Shown in pieces: positions 17,060 through 26,205 of a DNA stretch of 64,000 nt. The stretch is from contig CAVOIB010000002.1 in the NCBI GenBank assembly GCA_963695975.1, positions 62,001-126,000 on the forward strand, given 5' to 3'. Position numbers and translations under genes: made by a program. The number at the start of each line of letters is the position of its first letter. Position 1 is the first letter of the stretch. The stretch comes from JBBQVZ01 sp963695975. Its GTDB lineage: Bacteria; Actinomycetota; UBA4738; HRBIN12. The notes below the pieces were generated by a model, which did not search any database, was not told where the DNA came from, and saw nothing but the letters and a program-made list of their open reading frames with translations.

Positions 17060-18226
17060 TCAATCGAACGCGCGCTCGCCGCTGAGGGCCTGGCCCAGGA
17101 TCAGCGTGTGGATCTCGCTCGTGCCCTCGTACGTGAGCACGGACTCCAGGTTGTTGGCGTGACGGATCACCGGATACTCGAGCGTGATCCCTGACGCACC
17201 CAGGATCGTGCGCGCGGTGCGCGCGATCTCTAGCGCTTCCCGGACGTTGTTGAGCTTGCCCATGCTCACATGCTCGGGCCGCAGCCGCCCCTCATCCTTC
17301 ATGCGGCCGAGGTGCAGCGCGAGGAGCGTTCCCTTGTTGAGCTCGGTCGCCATGTTCGCGAGCTTCTCCTGTGTGAGCTGGAAGCCGGCGATCGGCCGGC
17401 CCCATTGCACCCGGGTCTTCGAGTACTCGAGCGCGCACGCGAAGCAAGCTCGCGCGGCGCCCATCGCCCCCCACACGATCCCGAATCGTGCCTCGGACAG
17501 ACACGAAAGCGGCCCCTTCATGCCAGTGACGTCGGGCAGCACCGAATCCTCGGACAGCCGCACACCGTCGAGCACCAACTCAGACGTCACGCTCGCGCGG
17601 AGTGAAAGCTTCCGGTGGATGTCGCTCGCGGAGAAGCCGGGCGAGTCCGTCGGGACGATGAACCCGCGGATACCCTCGTCGGTCTGCGCCCACACGATCG
17701 CCACGTCGGCGATCGAGCCGTTCGTGATCCACATCTTCGTGCCGGAGACGACCCACTCGTCGCCGTCTCGCTTGGCGCGCGTACGCATGTGGTTCGGGTC
17801 GCTCCCGAAGTCGGCCTCGGTGAGCCCGAAGCAGCCGATGAGCTCGCCGGTCGCCATCTTCGGCAGCCATCGCTCCTTCTGCTCCTCGGAGCCGAACTTC
17901 CATATCGGGAACATGCAGAGCGAGCCCTGGACGCTCACGAACGACCGGAACCCGGAGTCCCCCGCCTCGAGCTCCAGGCAGGCGAGGCCGTAGGAAACGG
18001 CGTTCGCCCCGAGACAACCGTATCCCTCGAGGTGCATGCCCAGGAGACCGAGCTCACCGAGCTGCGACGCAACCTCCTTGGGGAACTCTCCCGCCTCGAA
18101 CCAGCCCTCGATGCCCGGCAGGACGTTGTCGCCCACCCACTCGCGGACCAGGTCGCGGATCTGACGCTCCTCGTCCGAGAGCAGATGGTCGACATCCACG
18201 AAATCGAGGGGATCAGGGGCCATCAT
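17060..18226 (-). CDS. gcdH: Glutaryl-CoA dehydrogenase (acyl-CoA dehydrogenase family)
   Basis: 388 aa, family length. It aligns over its whole length with glutaryl-CoA dehydrogenase rather than general acyl-CoA dehydrogenases: FRSFVSVQGSL matches the substrate-binding arginine loop, then GCFGLTEADFGSDP and KMWITNG in the middle domain. TYEGTSEIHTLILG near the C-terminus contains the catalytic Glu. It uses FAD to convert glutaryl-CoA to crotonyl-CoA plus CO2, the final step of lysine, cadaverine or 5-aminovalerate breakdown. It stands alone between unrelated genes. An internal second ATG three bases later is equally possible as start. Confidence 0.82.
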   Translation of the reverse strand: MMAPDPLDFVDVDHLLSDEERQIRDLVREWVGDNVLPGIEGWFEAGEFPKEVASQLGELGLLGMHLEGYGCLGANAVSYGLACLELEAGDSGFRSFVSVQGSLCMFPIWKFGSEEQKERWLPKMATGELIGCFGLTEADFGSDPNHMRTRAKRDGDEWVVSGTKMWITNGSIADVAIVWAQTDEGIRGFIVPTDSPGFSASDIHRKLSLRASVTSELVLDGVRLSEDSVLPDVTGMKGPLSCLSEARFGIVWGAMGAARACFACALEYSKTRVQWGRPIAGFQLTQEKLANMATELNKGTLLALHLGRMKDEGRLRPEHVSMGKLNNVREALEIARTARTILGASGITLEYPVIRHANNLESVLTYEGTSEIHTLILGQALSGERAFD

Positions 18227-18291
18227 GGCCCGCGTAGCGTAGCGCGCCGCTCCGGCGTCAAGAGGCCGCCGCGCCCGGTCGATGGGGTGAT

Positions 18292-19404
18292 ATGAGGGGA
18301 ACCAACGAACGCTCGATGCGCACGGCCGGCCGGATCTTGGCGGCCGGCCTCGCGTTGGCCGTTCTCATCGGCGCGACGTCCACGGCGGGGGCCCGGGCCC
18401 CGATCTCCGAGGCCCGCCATCGTGCCGACGCCATCCGCCACCACGTCGCGGACGCGCGCGGAGAAGCCGCCCAGCTGCAGGTTCGGATCTTGGCACTCGC
18501 CGCCCAGATCACCGACTCGAGGCAGCGGCTCGACCGGGCACAAGCGCAGCTGTTGGTCGCCCAACGCAGTCTGCTCGAAGCGCGAACGGAGCTCGACGTC
18601 GTCCAGGTCCAGCTGGATGAGCGTGCACGGGCGGCGTTCGAGGCGTTCGGCCCGGGCACGTCGGCTGCCTACCTGCTCGGCGCGAGCTCGTTCGCGGATC
18701 TCCTTGACCGGAGCGTCATGCTCGACCACCTGCAGCAGGCCGACGTCACGCTGGCCGACGACGTGCGCGCTCGCAGCGAGCGGTTCGACGCCATACGGGC
18801 ACGGCTCGAGCGACGGACCCGGGAGCGGGCCCGCCTGCTCGCGGTGATCGAGACACGGGGTGCCGACCTGCTCGCGGCGTTCGCCGAACAGCAGTCGGCC
18901 CTGCAGCAGCTCGTCGGCGAGCGGGTGGCAGCCACCCGGCGGGTGGGCCGACTCGAGCGCAAGGCCGCGCGCGAGAACGGTGCGCTGCCGTTCGGCGACT
19001 GGGCGGATCGCTTCCTACGGTACCTTGACGCCCCGACGTGTCGCGACAACCGGGTGGTCGTCATCGCGTGGCAGGCGAATGAGTTCACCCAGGCCAGGTG
19101 GAACCCGCTCGCCACCACGCATCGGATGACCGGGTCAACGGACTTCAACGACGTCGGCGTGCAGAACTATCGATCCCTCTCCCAAGGGGTCCAAGCGTCG
19201 GTGGAGACGCTCTTCGGCGGCGGCGATCCGTACGGATACGGGGCGATCCTCGAAGCCCTTTACGCGTGCGCCCCCGCGGTACAGACCGCCGACGCGATCC
19301 GTGCGTCTGCTTGGTGCCAGGGGTGCTCCAACGGGGACTACGTCAGTGCGCTCGTCCCGATCATGGAGCAGTACTTCGACCGGTACTCGGGATCTCACGC
19401 CTAG
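18292..19404 (+). CDS. Secreted coiled-coil protein, CwlO-like, with C-terminal cell-wall-type domain
   Basis: 370 aa. A signal peptide (RILAAGLALAVLIGA ... AGA) is followed by a long helical coiled coil (about residues 45-230, rich in Ala, Arg, Glu and Leu). The C-terminal domain (about residues 235-365) contains a WQ-x-NEFTQARWNPLATT-type segment and STDFNDVGVQNY. Similar domains occur at the end of actinobacterial secreted proteins associated with peptidoglycan. The layout resembles CwlO/RipC N-termini, but no NlpC/P60 catalytic Cys-His is present. It probably assists cell-wall hydrolysis or remodelling. A second ATG (18316) gives a tighter signal peptide. Confidence 0.65.
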   Translation: MRGTNERSMRTAGRILAAGLALAVLIGATSTAGARAPISEARHRADAIRHHVADARGEAAQLQVRILALAAQITDSRQRLDRAQAQLLVAQRSLLEARTELDVVQVQLDERARAAFEAFGPGTSAAYLLGASSFADLLDRSVMLDHLQQADVTLADDVRARSERFDAIRARLERRTRERARLLAVIETRGADLLAAFAEQQSALQQLVGERVAATRRVGRLERKAARENGALPFGDWADRFLRYLDAPTCRDNRVVVIAWQANEFTQARWNPLATTHRMTGSTDFNDVGVQNYRSLSQGVQASVETLFGGGDPYGYGAILEALYACAPAVQTADAIRASAWCQGCSNGDYVSALVPIMEQYFDRYSGSHA

Positions 19405-19492
19405 CGACGAGCAGCATGTCGATACCCCCTTCCGTCGTTCGTCGGTAGGGTGGAGCGGCCATCGGGGCTGCGTCGATCCGAAGGAGGGCGGC

Positions 19493-19843
19493 ATGCGCTA
19501 CATCCTGCTGATCTACGGGGACGAGAAGGCGTTCGCCGGCATGTCGCCGGAGGAGACCGACTCCGTCATGGGTGAGTACGACAAGTACTCAGCCTGGCTC
19601 GAGGAGAAAGGCTGGATCCGTGCAGGCGACCCACTCGCCGACACGGACAAGGCGACCACGGTCCGGCAGGCGAACGGCAAGGTGCTCGTGACGGATGGGC
19701 CGTACACCGAGACGAAAGAACAATTGGGCGGTTACTACATCGTCGAGTGCGAGAACCTGGACGAGGCGATCGAGGCCGCCAAGCGGATCCCGACCGTCGC
19801 CTCGGGTGGCTCCGTCGAGGTCAGGCCCATCATCGACATGTGA
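19493..19843 (+). CDS. YCII/DGPF-domain protein
   Basis: 116 aa, starting at an ATG with an AAGGAGG site seven bases upstream. It is a full YCII-related (DGPF) domain: MRYILLIYGDE at the start, then VTDGPYTETKEQLGGYYI carrying the DGP signature, then a final strand VEVRPI. Its stop overlaps the GTG start of the sigma factor gene (ATGTGA), the classical arrangement of ECF42 systems, in which DGPF proteins are co-encoded with the sigma factor. Its biochemical role is not established. Confidence 0.9.
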   Translation: MRYILLIYGDEKAFAGMSPEETDSVMGEYDKYSAWLEEKGWIRAGDPLADTDKATTVRQANGKVLVTDGPYTETKEQLGGYYIVECENLDEAIEAAKRIPTVASGGSVEVRPIIDM

Positions 19844-21069
19844 GCGGTGCCGCCGAGGTCGTCGAGCGTCTGTTCCGGCGTGAGTCGGGCCGGGCGGTGG
19901 CGACCCTCATCCGCGTGCTCGGCGACTTCGACCTGGCGGAGGAGGCCGTGCAAGAGGCGTTCGCGGTCGCGATGGAGCGCTGGCCGGCCGACGGGATCCC
20001 CGACAACCCCGGCGCTTGGATCACAACCACGGCGCGCAACCGTGCGATCGACCGCATCCGGCGTGAGCAGCAGCGGGTCGGGAAGACCGAAGCCGCTCAG
20101 CGGATCCGAGACCTCGACTCTCTGGGGGGCGATATGCAGGAGATCCCCGATGACCGGCTCCGCCTGATCTTCACCTGTTGTCACCCAGCTCTGCCGCTCG
20201 ACTCTCGAGTGGCGCTCACGCTCCGAACGGTTGGCGGTTTGTCGACGCGGGAGATCGCGCGCGCGTTCATCTCCACGGAGAAGACGATCCAGCAGCGCCT
20301 GGTCCGTGCGAAGAGGAAGATCCGTGACGCGGCCATCCCCTACCGCGTACCGCCGCGGGAGTTACTTCCGGAGCGTTTCGACGGTGTGCTCACTGTCCTG
20401 TACCTCATCTTCAATGAGGGGTACGCCGCGACCGTAGGACCGCTCGTTCGCGCCGAGCTCTGCGAGGAAGCCATCTGGTTGACACGGATCCTCACGGAAC
20501 TGATGCCCGGCGAGCCCGAGGCGCTCGGCCTGCTCGCGCTGATGCTGCTGCAGCACTCGCGTCATCGCGCGCGCGTGGACGCCGCCGGCGAGATCGTTCT
20601 GCTGGAGGATCAGGACCGCTCCCGATGGGACCGCGACCTGATCGACGAGGGGGCCGCGACGCTCGATCGGGCGATGGCGATCGGCGCCCCCGGCGCCTTT
20701 CAGGTGCAGGCGGCCATCGCCGCGTTGCACGCCCGTGCCCCGCGGCCCGAGGACACCGATTGGCCGCAGATCGCCACGTTGTACGGCGTGCTGGCCGAGC
20801 GAGCGCCGTCGCCCGTCGTCTCACTGAACCGCGCGGTGGCGGTGGCGATGGCCGACGGGCCGAACGCCGGTCTCGCGCTCACGGAAGAGCTCGCCTCCGA
20901 GCTCGATGGGTACCATCTCTTCCACTCGGCTCGCGCCGACCTCTTACGTCGCCTGGATCGGCCGGAACAGGCCGCGATCGCCTACCGCCGCGCCCTGGAG
21001 CTGACGACGAACCAACACGAACGCGAGTTCCTGGAACGCCGTCTCGGCGAACTACGCCCGCTGCTCTAG
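19840..21069 (+). CDS. RNA polymerase sigma factor, ECF42 group, with C-terminal extension
   Basis: 409 aa from a GTG at 19840, translationally coupled to the YCII gene. Sigma region 2 (about residues 10-75, with AEEAVQEAFAVAMERWP) and region 4 (about 115-170, with STREIARAFISTEKTIQQR) are clear. They are followed by a 230-residue TPR-like helical extension, typical of ECF42 (SnoaL-free) sigma factors. No anti-sigma factor is adjacent, in line with the group, in which the C-terminal domain is needed for activity. It directs polymerase to its own regulon, expected to include the YCII gene. Confidence 0.9.
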   Translation: MSGAAEVVERLFRRESGRAVATLIRVLGDFDLAEEAVQEAFAVAMERWPADGIPDNPGAWITTTARNRAIDRIRREQQRVGKTEAAQRIRDLDSLGGDMQEIPDDRLRLIFTCCHPALPLDSRVALTLRTVGGLSTREIARAFISTEKTIQQRLVRAKRKIRDAAIPYRVPPRELLPERFDGVLTVLYLIFNEGYAATVGPLVRAELCEEAIWLTRILTELMPGEPEALGLLALMLLQHSRHRARVDAAGEIVLLEDQDRSRWDRDLIDEGAATLDRAMAIGAPGAFQVQAAIAALHARAPRPEDTDWPQIATLYGVLAERAPSPVVSLNRAVAVAMADGPNAGLALTEELASELDGYHLFHSARADLLRRLDRPEQAAIAYRRALELTTNQHEREFLERRLGELRPLL

Positions 21070-21082
21070 AGTTGCCGGCGCG

Positions 21083-22510
21083 ATGCTCTTCCCCACCGTC
21101 GATTTCGCGGTCTTCTTCTGCATAGTCTTCCTGGGCCACTGGCTCCTGAACCCGCGTCCCCTGCCATGGAAGCTCTTCATGATCGGCGCGAGCTACGTCT
21201 TCTACGCCTGGTGGAACGTTCACTTCGTCTGGCTGCTGGCCGCCGTGAGCGCGATCGCCCAGGTCGGCGGGCTGGCGGTCGCGAAGCAGCAGGATCCCGG
21301 GCGGCGCCGGGCCGTGATGGCGACGGCGGTCGCGGCCACGACGCTCCCGCTCGCGATCTTCAAGTACTACGGATTCTTCGCGATCAACGTGACGAACGGG
21401 CTGTCGCGTCTGGGCATCCACGCCGGCCCGCCCCTGGTTCAGCTGATCCTGCCGGTCGGCGTGTCCTTCTTCACGTTCATGGCCGTGGCATACATCGTGG
21501 ACATCCAGCGCGGCGACACGCGACCCGCGAGCTGGATCGACGTCTTCCTCTACCTCTCGTTCTTCCCGCACCTGGTCGCCGGACCCATCGTGCGCCCGAA
21601 CGAGCTGATTCCCCAGCTCGACGTTCGTCGCGACCCTCGGCATATCGACATCGCGGGTGCCGCCTGGTTGATCCTCGGAGGCCTGTTCAAGAAGGTGGTC
21701 ATCTCGAGCTTCCTGGCGTCCGCGATCGTCGACCCGGTGTTCGGCGATCCGATGCGGCACAGCTCGCTCGAGGTCCTGTTCGCGATCTACGGCTACGCGA
21801 TCGTGATCTACACGGACTTCAGCGGGTACACGGACATCGCGATCGGCGTCGCGCAGCTGCTCGGCTTCAAGTTCCCTCAGAACTTCGACCGGCCGTACAG
21901 CGCCCGATCGCTCCAGGACTTCTGGCGCCGCTGGCACATGACGCTCTCCCGATGGCTCCGCGACTACCTGTACATCCCGCTCGGCGGCTCGCGGAAGGGG
22001 GAACGAAGGACATACATCAACATCATGGTCACGATGGTCCTCGGGGGTCTGTGGCACGGCGCCGCATGGACGTTCGTGTTCTGGGGTGCGTACCACGGCG
22101 TCGGCCAGGTGCTCGGTGCATACCGGCGCACGCGAAGGGCGAAACTCGGCCTCCCCGAACCGGCAGAGACGGCGTCGCTGATCTGGGGCCAGCGGATCCT
22201 GACCTTCAACCTGGTCTGTGTCGGCTGGGTGTTCTTCCGCTCCGACTCGATCAGCACCGCGTTCTCGATGCTGGGTCGCCTCGTCACGGGGTGGACCGGT
22301 CAGAACGGCCTGGTCACACCTCTCGTCGTCGGAACGATCGCGCTCATGCTCGCGTTGCAGTTCGCGCCACACACGACAGCCGAGCGGATCATGGAGCGTG
22401 TGGCCGACCTCCGCCCGGTGACGATGGGTGCGGTCTTCGCGTTCGTCCTGTTCGTCATCTCGACGCTTGGGCCGCAGGGTGTAGCCCCGTTCATCTACTT
22501 CCAGTTCTGA
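21083..22510 (+). CDS. MBOAT-family membrane O-acyltransferase (AlgI-like)
   Basis: 475 aa with 10-12 hydrophobic segments. Family features are the early block LPVGVSFFTFMAVAYIVDI, then DFSGYTDIAIGVAQLLGF, FNRPY-like NFDRPYSARS, and the invariant His region LGGLWHGAAWTFVFWG. These proteins move acyl groups, usually acetyl, from the cytosol to extracytoplasmic polysaccharides. The next gene, 4 bases on, encodes an SGNH hydrolase-type protein, the standard partner that completes O-acetylation outside the membrane. The polysaccharide acceptor is unknown. Confidence 0.9.
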   Translation: MLFPTVDFAVFFCIVFLGHWLLNPRPLPWKLFMIGASYVFYAWWNVHFVWLLAAVSAIAQVGGLAVAKQQDPGRRRAVMATAVAATTLPLAIFKYYGFFAINVTNGLSRLGIHAGPPLVQLILPVGVSFFTFMAVAYIVDIQRGDTRPASWIDVFLYLSFFPHLVAGPIVRPNELIPQLDVRRDPRHIDIAGAAWLILGGLFKKVVISSFLASAIVDPVFGDPMRHSSLEVLFAIYGYAIVIYTDFSGYTDIAIGVAQLLGFKFPQNFDRPYSARSLQDFWRRWHMTLSRWLRDYLYIPLGGSRKGERRTYINIMVTMVLGGLWHGAAWTFVFWGAYHGVGQVLGAYRRTRRAKLGLPEPAETASLIWGQRILTFNLVCVGWVFFRSDSISTAFSMLGRLVTGWTGQNGLVTPLVVGTIALMLALQFAPHTTAERIMERVADLRPVTMGAVFAFVLFVISTLGPQGVAPFIYFQF

Positions 22511-22513
22511 ATC

Positions 22514-23575
22514 ATGGCTCGACCGACGACCAACCCTGGCGAACGACCCGGCCCCGCGAGAGGTCCAGAGCGGCCTGCTCGTTCGGGTCGAAAGACGATG
22601 CCGGCGGGGCGGGTCGTCGTCGTCATGCTCGTGTGTCTGCTGCTCTGGACGTTCCTGTTCGCGCCCTCCCTGAAGCGCACGGCCGAGGCCTCGCCCGACG
22701 GCACCCGTCGAACCGTGGCGATCGCGGTGCTCACCCCGTTCGCAGGTATCAGCGACGCCCTCCAGATCACGAAGCTGACCGATGGGATCGAACGCGCCCT
22801 CGGTCGCGATCCGGAGGCAGCGCCGGGGGGTGAGATCGTGGTCCCGCCCGAGCCGATCCCCTCGGTCTCCACCGGAGGAGGCGGCGAGGTCGAGACTAAG
22901 GGCCCCATCCGCAAGCCCACCGGGCAGAACAAGCTCCGTGTGGTCGTGGTCGGCGATTCGTTGGCTTCGGGGCTGGGCACCTACCTGGCGCGGGTCATGA
23001 AGCCGTCCCTGGTCCGCGTGTCGGGGCAGGGCCGGATCTCGACCGGCCTTGCGAGGCCCGACTACTTCAACTGGCCCGCGGGTATGCGCGAGATCGCCGA
23101 CCGCTTCCGGCCCGACCTGGTGATCGTGATGTTGGGCGAGAACGACAACCAAGCGCTCCGCGCGGCGGGCGGGGAGATCGACACCGATATCGGAACGTTC
23201 GCCTGGCCGCAGGCCTACGAGCGGCGCGTCGCAGCCTTCATGCGCGTCGCGACTTCGAGGGGATCGCGCGTCGTGTGGGTCGGTCTGCCCGTCGTGCGCG
23301 ACACGGCACGCCGCGACCTGGTCCGCCGGCAGAACGACCTGTTCGAACAGGCGGCGCAGGAGGTGAAGAACGTCTCGTTCCTGGACACGTGGAAGCTCTA
23401 CTCGACTCCCGACGGGGGCTACACGGCGTACATCCACGTGAACGGCAACGTCGTGCAGATCCGCGAGGCCGACGGGATCCACTTCAACAGCACGGGATAC
23501 ACGTTGTTGGCGCGGGCCGCCGTGGCGCTCGCCGAGCAGGACTTCAAGCTGACCCCGCGGGTCGAGGCGGGCTAG
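22514..23575 (+). CDS. Membrane-anchored SGNH/GDSL hydrolase, DUF459 type
   Basis: 353 aa. One N-terminal TM helix (about residues 35-55) is followed by a proline/glycine linker and an SGNH domain from about residue 140. The catalytic Ser lies in VVGDSLASG, the N block reads MLGENDNQ, and the Asp/His dyad is ADGIHFN near the C-terminus. This matches DUF459 proteins that act with MBOAT acyltransferases as acetyl transferases or esterases on the outer face. Its start lies 3 bases after the MBOAT stop, so the two form one operon. Confidence 0.87.
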   Translation: MARPTTNPGERPGPARGPERPARSGRKTMPAGRVVVVMLVCLLLWTFLFAPSLKRTAEASPDGTRRTVAIAVLTPFAGISDALQITKLTDGIERALGRDPEAAPGGEIVVPPEPIPSVSTGGGGEVETKGPIRKPTGQNKLRVVVVGDSLASGLGTYLARVMKPSLVRVSGQGRISTGLARPDYFNWPAGMREIADRFRPDLVIVMLGENDNQALRAAGGEIDTDIGTFAWPQAYERRVAAFMRVATSRGSRVVWVGLPVVRDTARRDLVRRQNDLFEQAAQEVKNVSFLDTWKLYSTPDGGYTAYIHVNGNVVQIREADGIHFNSTGYTLLARAAVALAEQDFKLTPRVEAG

Positions 23576-23619
23576 ATCGGCGGCCGATCAACGCCTGCGA
23601 ACTCGGACGGCGAACCCCG

Positions 23620-25002
23620 TCACACCCGGATCGGCACCTCGGGGAGGTTCTTGAGAGCGGCCTCCTCGTCGGCCGGGTCGAACTCCACTTCGGGCAGCCG
23701 CCCGTTCAGGTAGTCATCGTAGGCCTGCATGTCGAAGTGCCCGTGGCCGCAGAGGTTGAACAAGATCACGCGCTCCTCGCCTGCCTCACGCGCGGCGACC
23801 GCCTCGTCGATCGCGCCCATGATCGCGTGTGCCGGCTCCGGCGCGGAGACGATGCCCTGCGCTTTCGCGAACCGCACCGCCGCGCCGAAGATGTCGTTCT
23901 GCGTGTAGGCCTTGGCCTCCATATAACCCTCGCGGACCAGGAGCGAGAGCGACGGAGCATCGCCGTGGTAGCGCAACCCGCCGGCGTGCACCGGCGCCGG
24001 CACGAAGTCGTGCCCCAGCGTGTACATCGGGACGATCGGCGCGATCTGTGCCGTGTCGCCGTAGTCGTACGCGAACGTCCCCTTGGTGAGCGTGGGACAG
24101 GCAGCCGGCTCGGTCGCCACGAACCGCAGGTCGCTTGTCTCGCCGCGGAGCTTCCCGGCCATGAACGGATAGGAGATCCCCGCGAAGTTCGAGCCGCCGC
24201 CGACGCATCCGACGATCACGTCCGGCTGCTCGCCCGCCATCTCCATCTGCTTCTGCGCCTCCAGGCCGATCACCGACTGGTGCAACAGCACGTGGCCGAG
24301 CACGCTCCCCAGCGCGTAGTTCGTGTCGTCGTGCGTGGCGGCGTCCTCGACCGCCTCGCTGATCGCGATGCCGAGCGACCCGGTCGAATCGGGGTGGGCC
24401 TCGAGGATCGCACGCCCCGAGTTCGTCTGCGGGGACGGTGACGGGAGCACCTGCGCGCCGAACGTCTCCATGAAGACGCGGCGGTACGGCTTCTGGTCGT
24501 AGGAGGCCCGCACCATGTAGACCGTGCACTCCAGTCCGAAGAAGCTGCATGCCATGGCCATCGCCGAGCCCCACTGGCCGGCACCGGTCTCGGTCGCGAT
24601 CCGCCTGATGCCGGCCTCCTTGTTGTAGAAGGCCTGCGGCACCGCGGTGTTCGGCTTGTGGGAACCGGCTGGCGAGACACCCTCGTACTTGAAATAGATC
24701 CGGGCCGGCGTCTGCAACGCCTGCTCTAGCCTCGTCGCTCGGAACAGCGGGGTCGGCCTCCACAGGCGGTAGATGTCGATCACCTCACCGGGGATGTCGA
24801 TCCACTGATCGGTCGACACCTCCTGCATGATCAACGCCTCGGGGAACAGCGGCAGCAGGTCCGGCGGGCCGATCGGCTCCTTCGTCTGCGGGTTGAGAGG
24901 CGGGAGCGGCGTGACCTTTTGCGCCAGATCGGGCATGAGGTTGAACCAGGCGGTGGGCACGTCCTCAGGCCGAAGGTCGAAACGGGTGCGCTCGTCACTC
25001 AT
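23620..25002 (-). CDS. trpB2: Tryptophan synthase beta-like protein TrpB2
   Basis: 460 aa, longer than TrpB1 (about 400) as expected for the TrpB2 type. The PLP lysine is Lys116 in GSHKPNTA, and the phosphate-binding glycine loop reads CVGGGSNFAG. The N-terminal extension, the WRPTPLFRA segment and the NLCGHGHFD C-terminus are TrpB2 features. It condenses indole and serine, or acts as a serine deaminase, without a required TrpA partner; no trpA is adjacent. Start ATG 25002 has GAGGAGG six to seven bases upstream; a longer frame to 25071 lacks this. Confidence 0.9.
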   Translation of the reverse strand: MSDERTRFDLRPEDVPTAWFNLMPDLAQKVTPLPPLNPQTKEPIGPPDLLPLFPEALIMQEVSTDQWIDIPGEVIDIYRLWRPTPLFRATRLEQALQTPARIYFKYEGVSPAGSHKPNTAVPQAFYNKEAGIRRIATETGAGQWGSAMAMACSFFGLECTVYMVRASYDQKPYRRVFMETFGAQVLPSPSPQTNSGRAILEAHPDSTGSLGIAISEAVEDAATHDDTNYALGSVLGHVLLHQSVIGLEAQKQMEMAGEQPDVIVGCVGGGSNFAGISYPFMAGKLRGETSDLRFVATEPAACPTLTKGTFAYDYGDTAQIAPIVPMYTLGHDFVPAPVHAGGLRYHGDAPSLSLLVREGYMEAKAYTQNDIFGAAVRFAKAQGIVSAPEPAHAIMGAIDEAVAAREAGEERVILFNLCGHGHFDMQAYDDYLNGRLPEVEFDPADEEAALKNLPEVPIRV

Positions 25003-25084
25003 GGGGAAGCCTCCTCGTTCGCCGAACCGGTGCGCGAGCCTAGCGCGTCCCGAACCCGTGTGGCTAGACACGAGGGCCCGCCCA

Positions 25085-25100
25085 CCTCCCTTTGAGGAGG
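25085..25100. other. Small hairpin between trpB2 and Rieske gene
   Basis: CCTCC (25085-25089) pairs with GGAGG (25096-25100) across a six-base loop. A second short dyad (CGTGT ... ACACG) lies just upstream of it. There is no T-run on either strand, so neither is a convincing intrinsic terminator. The 127-base gap otherwise shows nothing recognisable. Confidence 0.25.
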
Positions 25101-25129
25101 ACTGACACGAGCGCGCGCAGGCGCCACTT

Positions 25130-25471
25130 TCAGGCGTCGTCGTCCGTGGTTCGTGCGGCGGTCGCCACCTCCACCCAGCCGTCGTCGGTCAGCCGGGCGA
25201 AGTAGACCGGGACGGGGTCCTGCGCCGGGCCGCCGACAGGCTCACCGGTCTCCACGTCGAACACGCTCCCGTGGCAGGCGCACTTGACCGTCGCCTCCCG
25301 GTCGTCGAACTCCCCTTCCGCAAGCGAGCACCCCGCGTGCGTGCACTCGTCGCCGAACGCGAACAGCCGGTGCTCCACATGAGCGACCGCCACCCGCCCG
25401 GCCGGGGTGTCGTACGCGCGCATCTCGCCATCCGGGACCTCCGCGATACCCGCCAACCGGATGAATTCCAT
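25130..25471 (-). CDS. Small Rieske-type [2Fe-2S] ferredoxin
   Basis: 113 aa. The two Rieske motifs are intact: CTHAGC and, 16 residues later, CACHGS, giving two Cys and two His ligands. The protein looks like a bacterial Rieske ferredoxin of ring-hydroxylating or nitrite-reductase-small-subunit type. I chose the ATG at 25471 (MEFIRLAGI), with an upstream purine-rich GGAAGGG. An ATG at 25528 overlaps the stop of the upstream gene, but the added codons have unusually AT-rich third positions. No oxygenase partner is adjacent, so its electron acceptor is unknown. Confidence 0.85.
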   Translation of the reverse strand: MEFIRLAGIAEVPDGEMRAYDTPAGRVAVAHVEHRLFAFGDECTHAGCSLAEGEFDDREATVKCACHGSVFDVETGEPVGGPAQDPVPVYFARLTDDGWVEVATAARTTDDDA

Positions 25472-25524
25472 GCCCTTCGTCCCTTCCACCGGTTGTTCTC
25501 GGTCGGTGGAAACACTACCGGCGC

Positions 25525-26187
25525 TCATCGCGCATCGCGCACGGCCACCCACGCCCGCTGAAACAGCGTGACGGCACCGAGTACCGAGAGCAGGATCAGG
25601 ACGAGCCGCATCGCGCCGGGGATCAACAGCCCAACCATCAACGCCAGGAAGCGTTCGAGGCGTTGGAAGAAACCCTCGGTGAGCGAGAGGCCGACGGCCT
25701 CGGCCTCGGCGCGGACGTGACTGACCGAGAGGCTGACGACCAGCGTGATGAGCGCGAGCGCCGCGTCGAACGTGTCGCCCTCGGCCGTCAACGCCCAGAA
25801 CAAGCACGAGAACAAGATCGCATCGGACACACGATCGAGCACGGAGTCCAGGAACGCTCCCGATCGCGACTCGATCCCACGTTGTCGGGCCACCGAACCG
25901 TCGAACACATCGCAGATCCCCGCAAGGATCAGCAACGCCCCACCCACGAGCCACTCACCCCTGATGATCAACGCCCCCACGACCACGTTGAGCGCGAGTG
26001 ACAGCAGCGAAAGCTGCCACGGATAGATGCCCGTCCACAGGAGGAACGCGAGGATCCCCCGGTACGGCCAGGCGAAGATCCGCTGCATCGCGCCGCCCGC
26101 CGCGCCCTCGCTCTTGCGCGGCGCGGGCATGTCGCGGACCCGCGGAGCTTCGTGGTCGGGGTGAGGGTGCGGCTCCTGGGCGGTCAC
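25525..26187 (-). CDS. CDP-alcohol phosphatidyltransferase family protein
   Basis: 220 aa from a GTG at 26187, with six hydrophobic segments. The family motif DG-x2-AR-x8-G-x3-D-x3-D is complete in the segment that begins VFDGSVARQRG and ends LDSVLD, which holds the metal-binding aspartates. Members transfer a phospho-alcohol from a CDP-lipid (PgsA, PIS and relatives) in the inner membrane. The exact alcohol acceptor cannot be told. Two internal methionines give shorter starts; the first 30 residues are hydrophilic and could be untranslated. Confidence 0.85.
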   Translation of the reverse strand: MTAQEPHPHPDHEAPRVRDMPAPRKSEGAAGGAMQRIFAWPYRGILAFLLWTGIYPWQLSLLSLALNVVVGALIIRGEWLVGGALLILAGICDVFDGSVARQRGIESRSGAFLDSVLDRVSDAILFSCLFWALTAEGDTFDAALALITLVVSLSVSHVRAEAEAVGLSLTEGFFQRLERFLALMVGLLIPGAMRLVLILLSVLGAVTLFQRAWVAVRDAR

Positions 26188-26205
26188 TAGTCCATCACAG
26201 ACTAG

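Noticed and set aside
20879..23482. Long antisense open frame opposite the sigma, MBOAT and SGNH genes
   Set aside because: It is a GC-rich shadow: low-complexity, Arg/Asp/His-rich translation without motifs, while the plus-strand genes have clear families.
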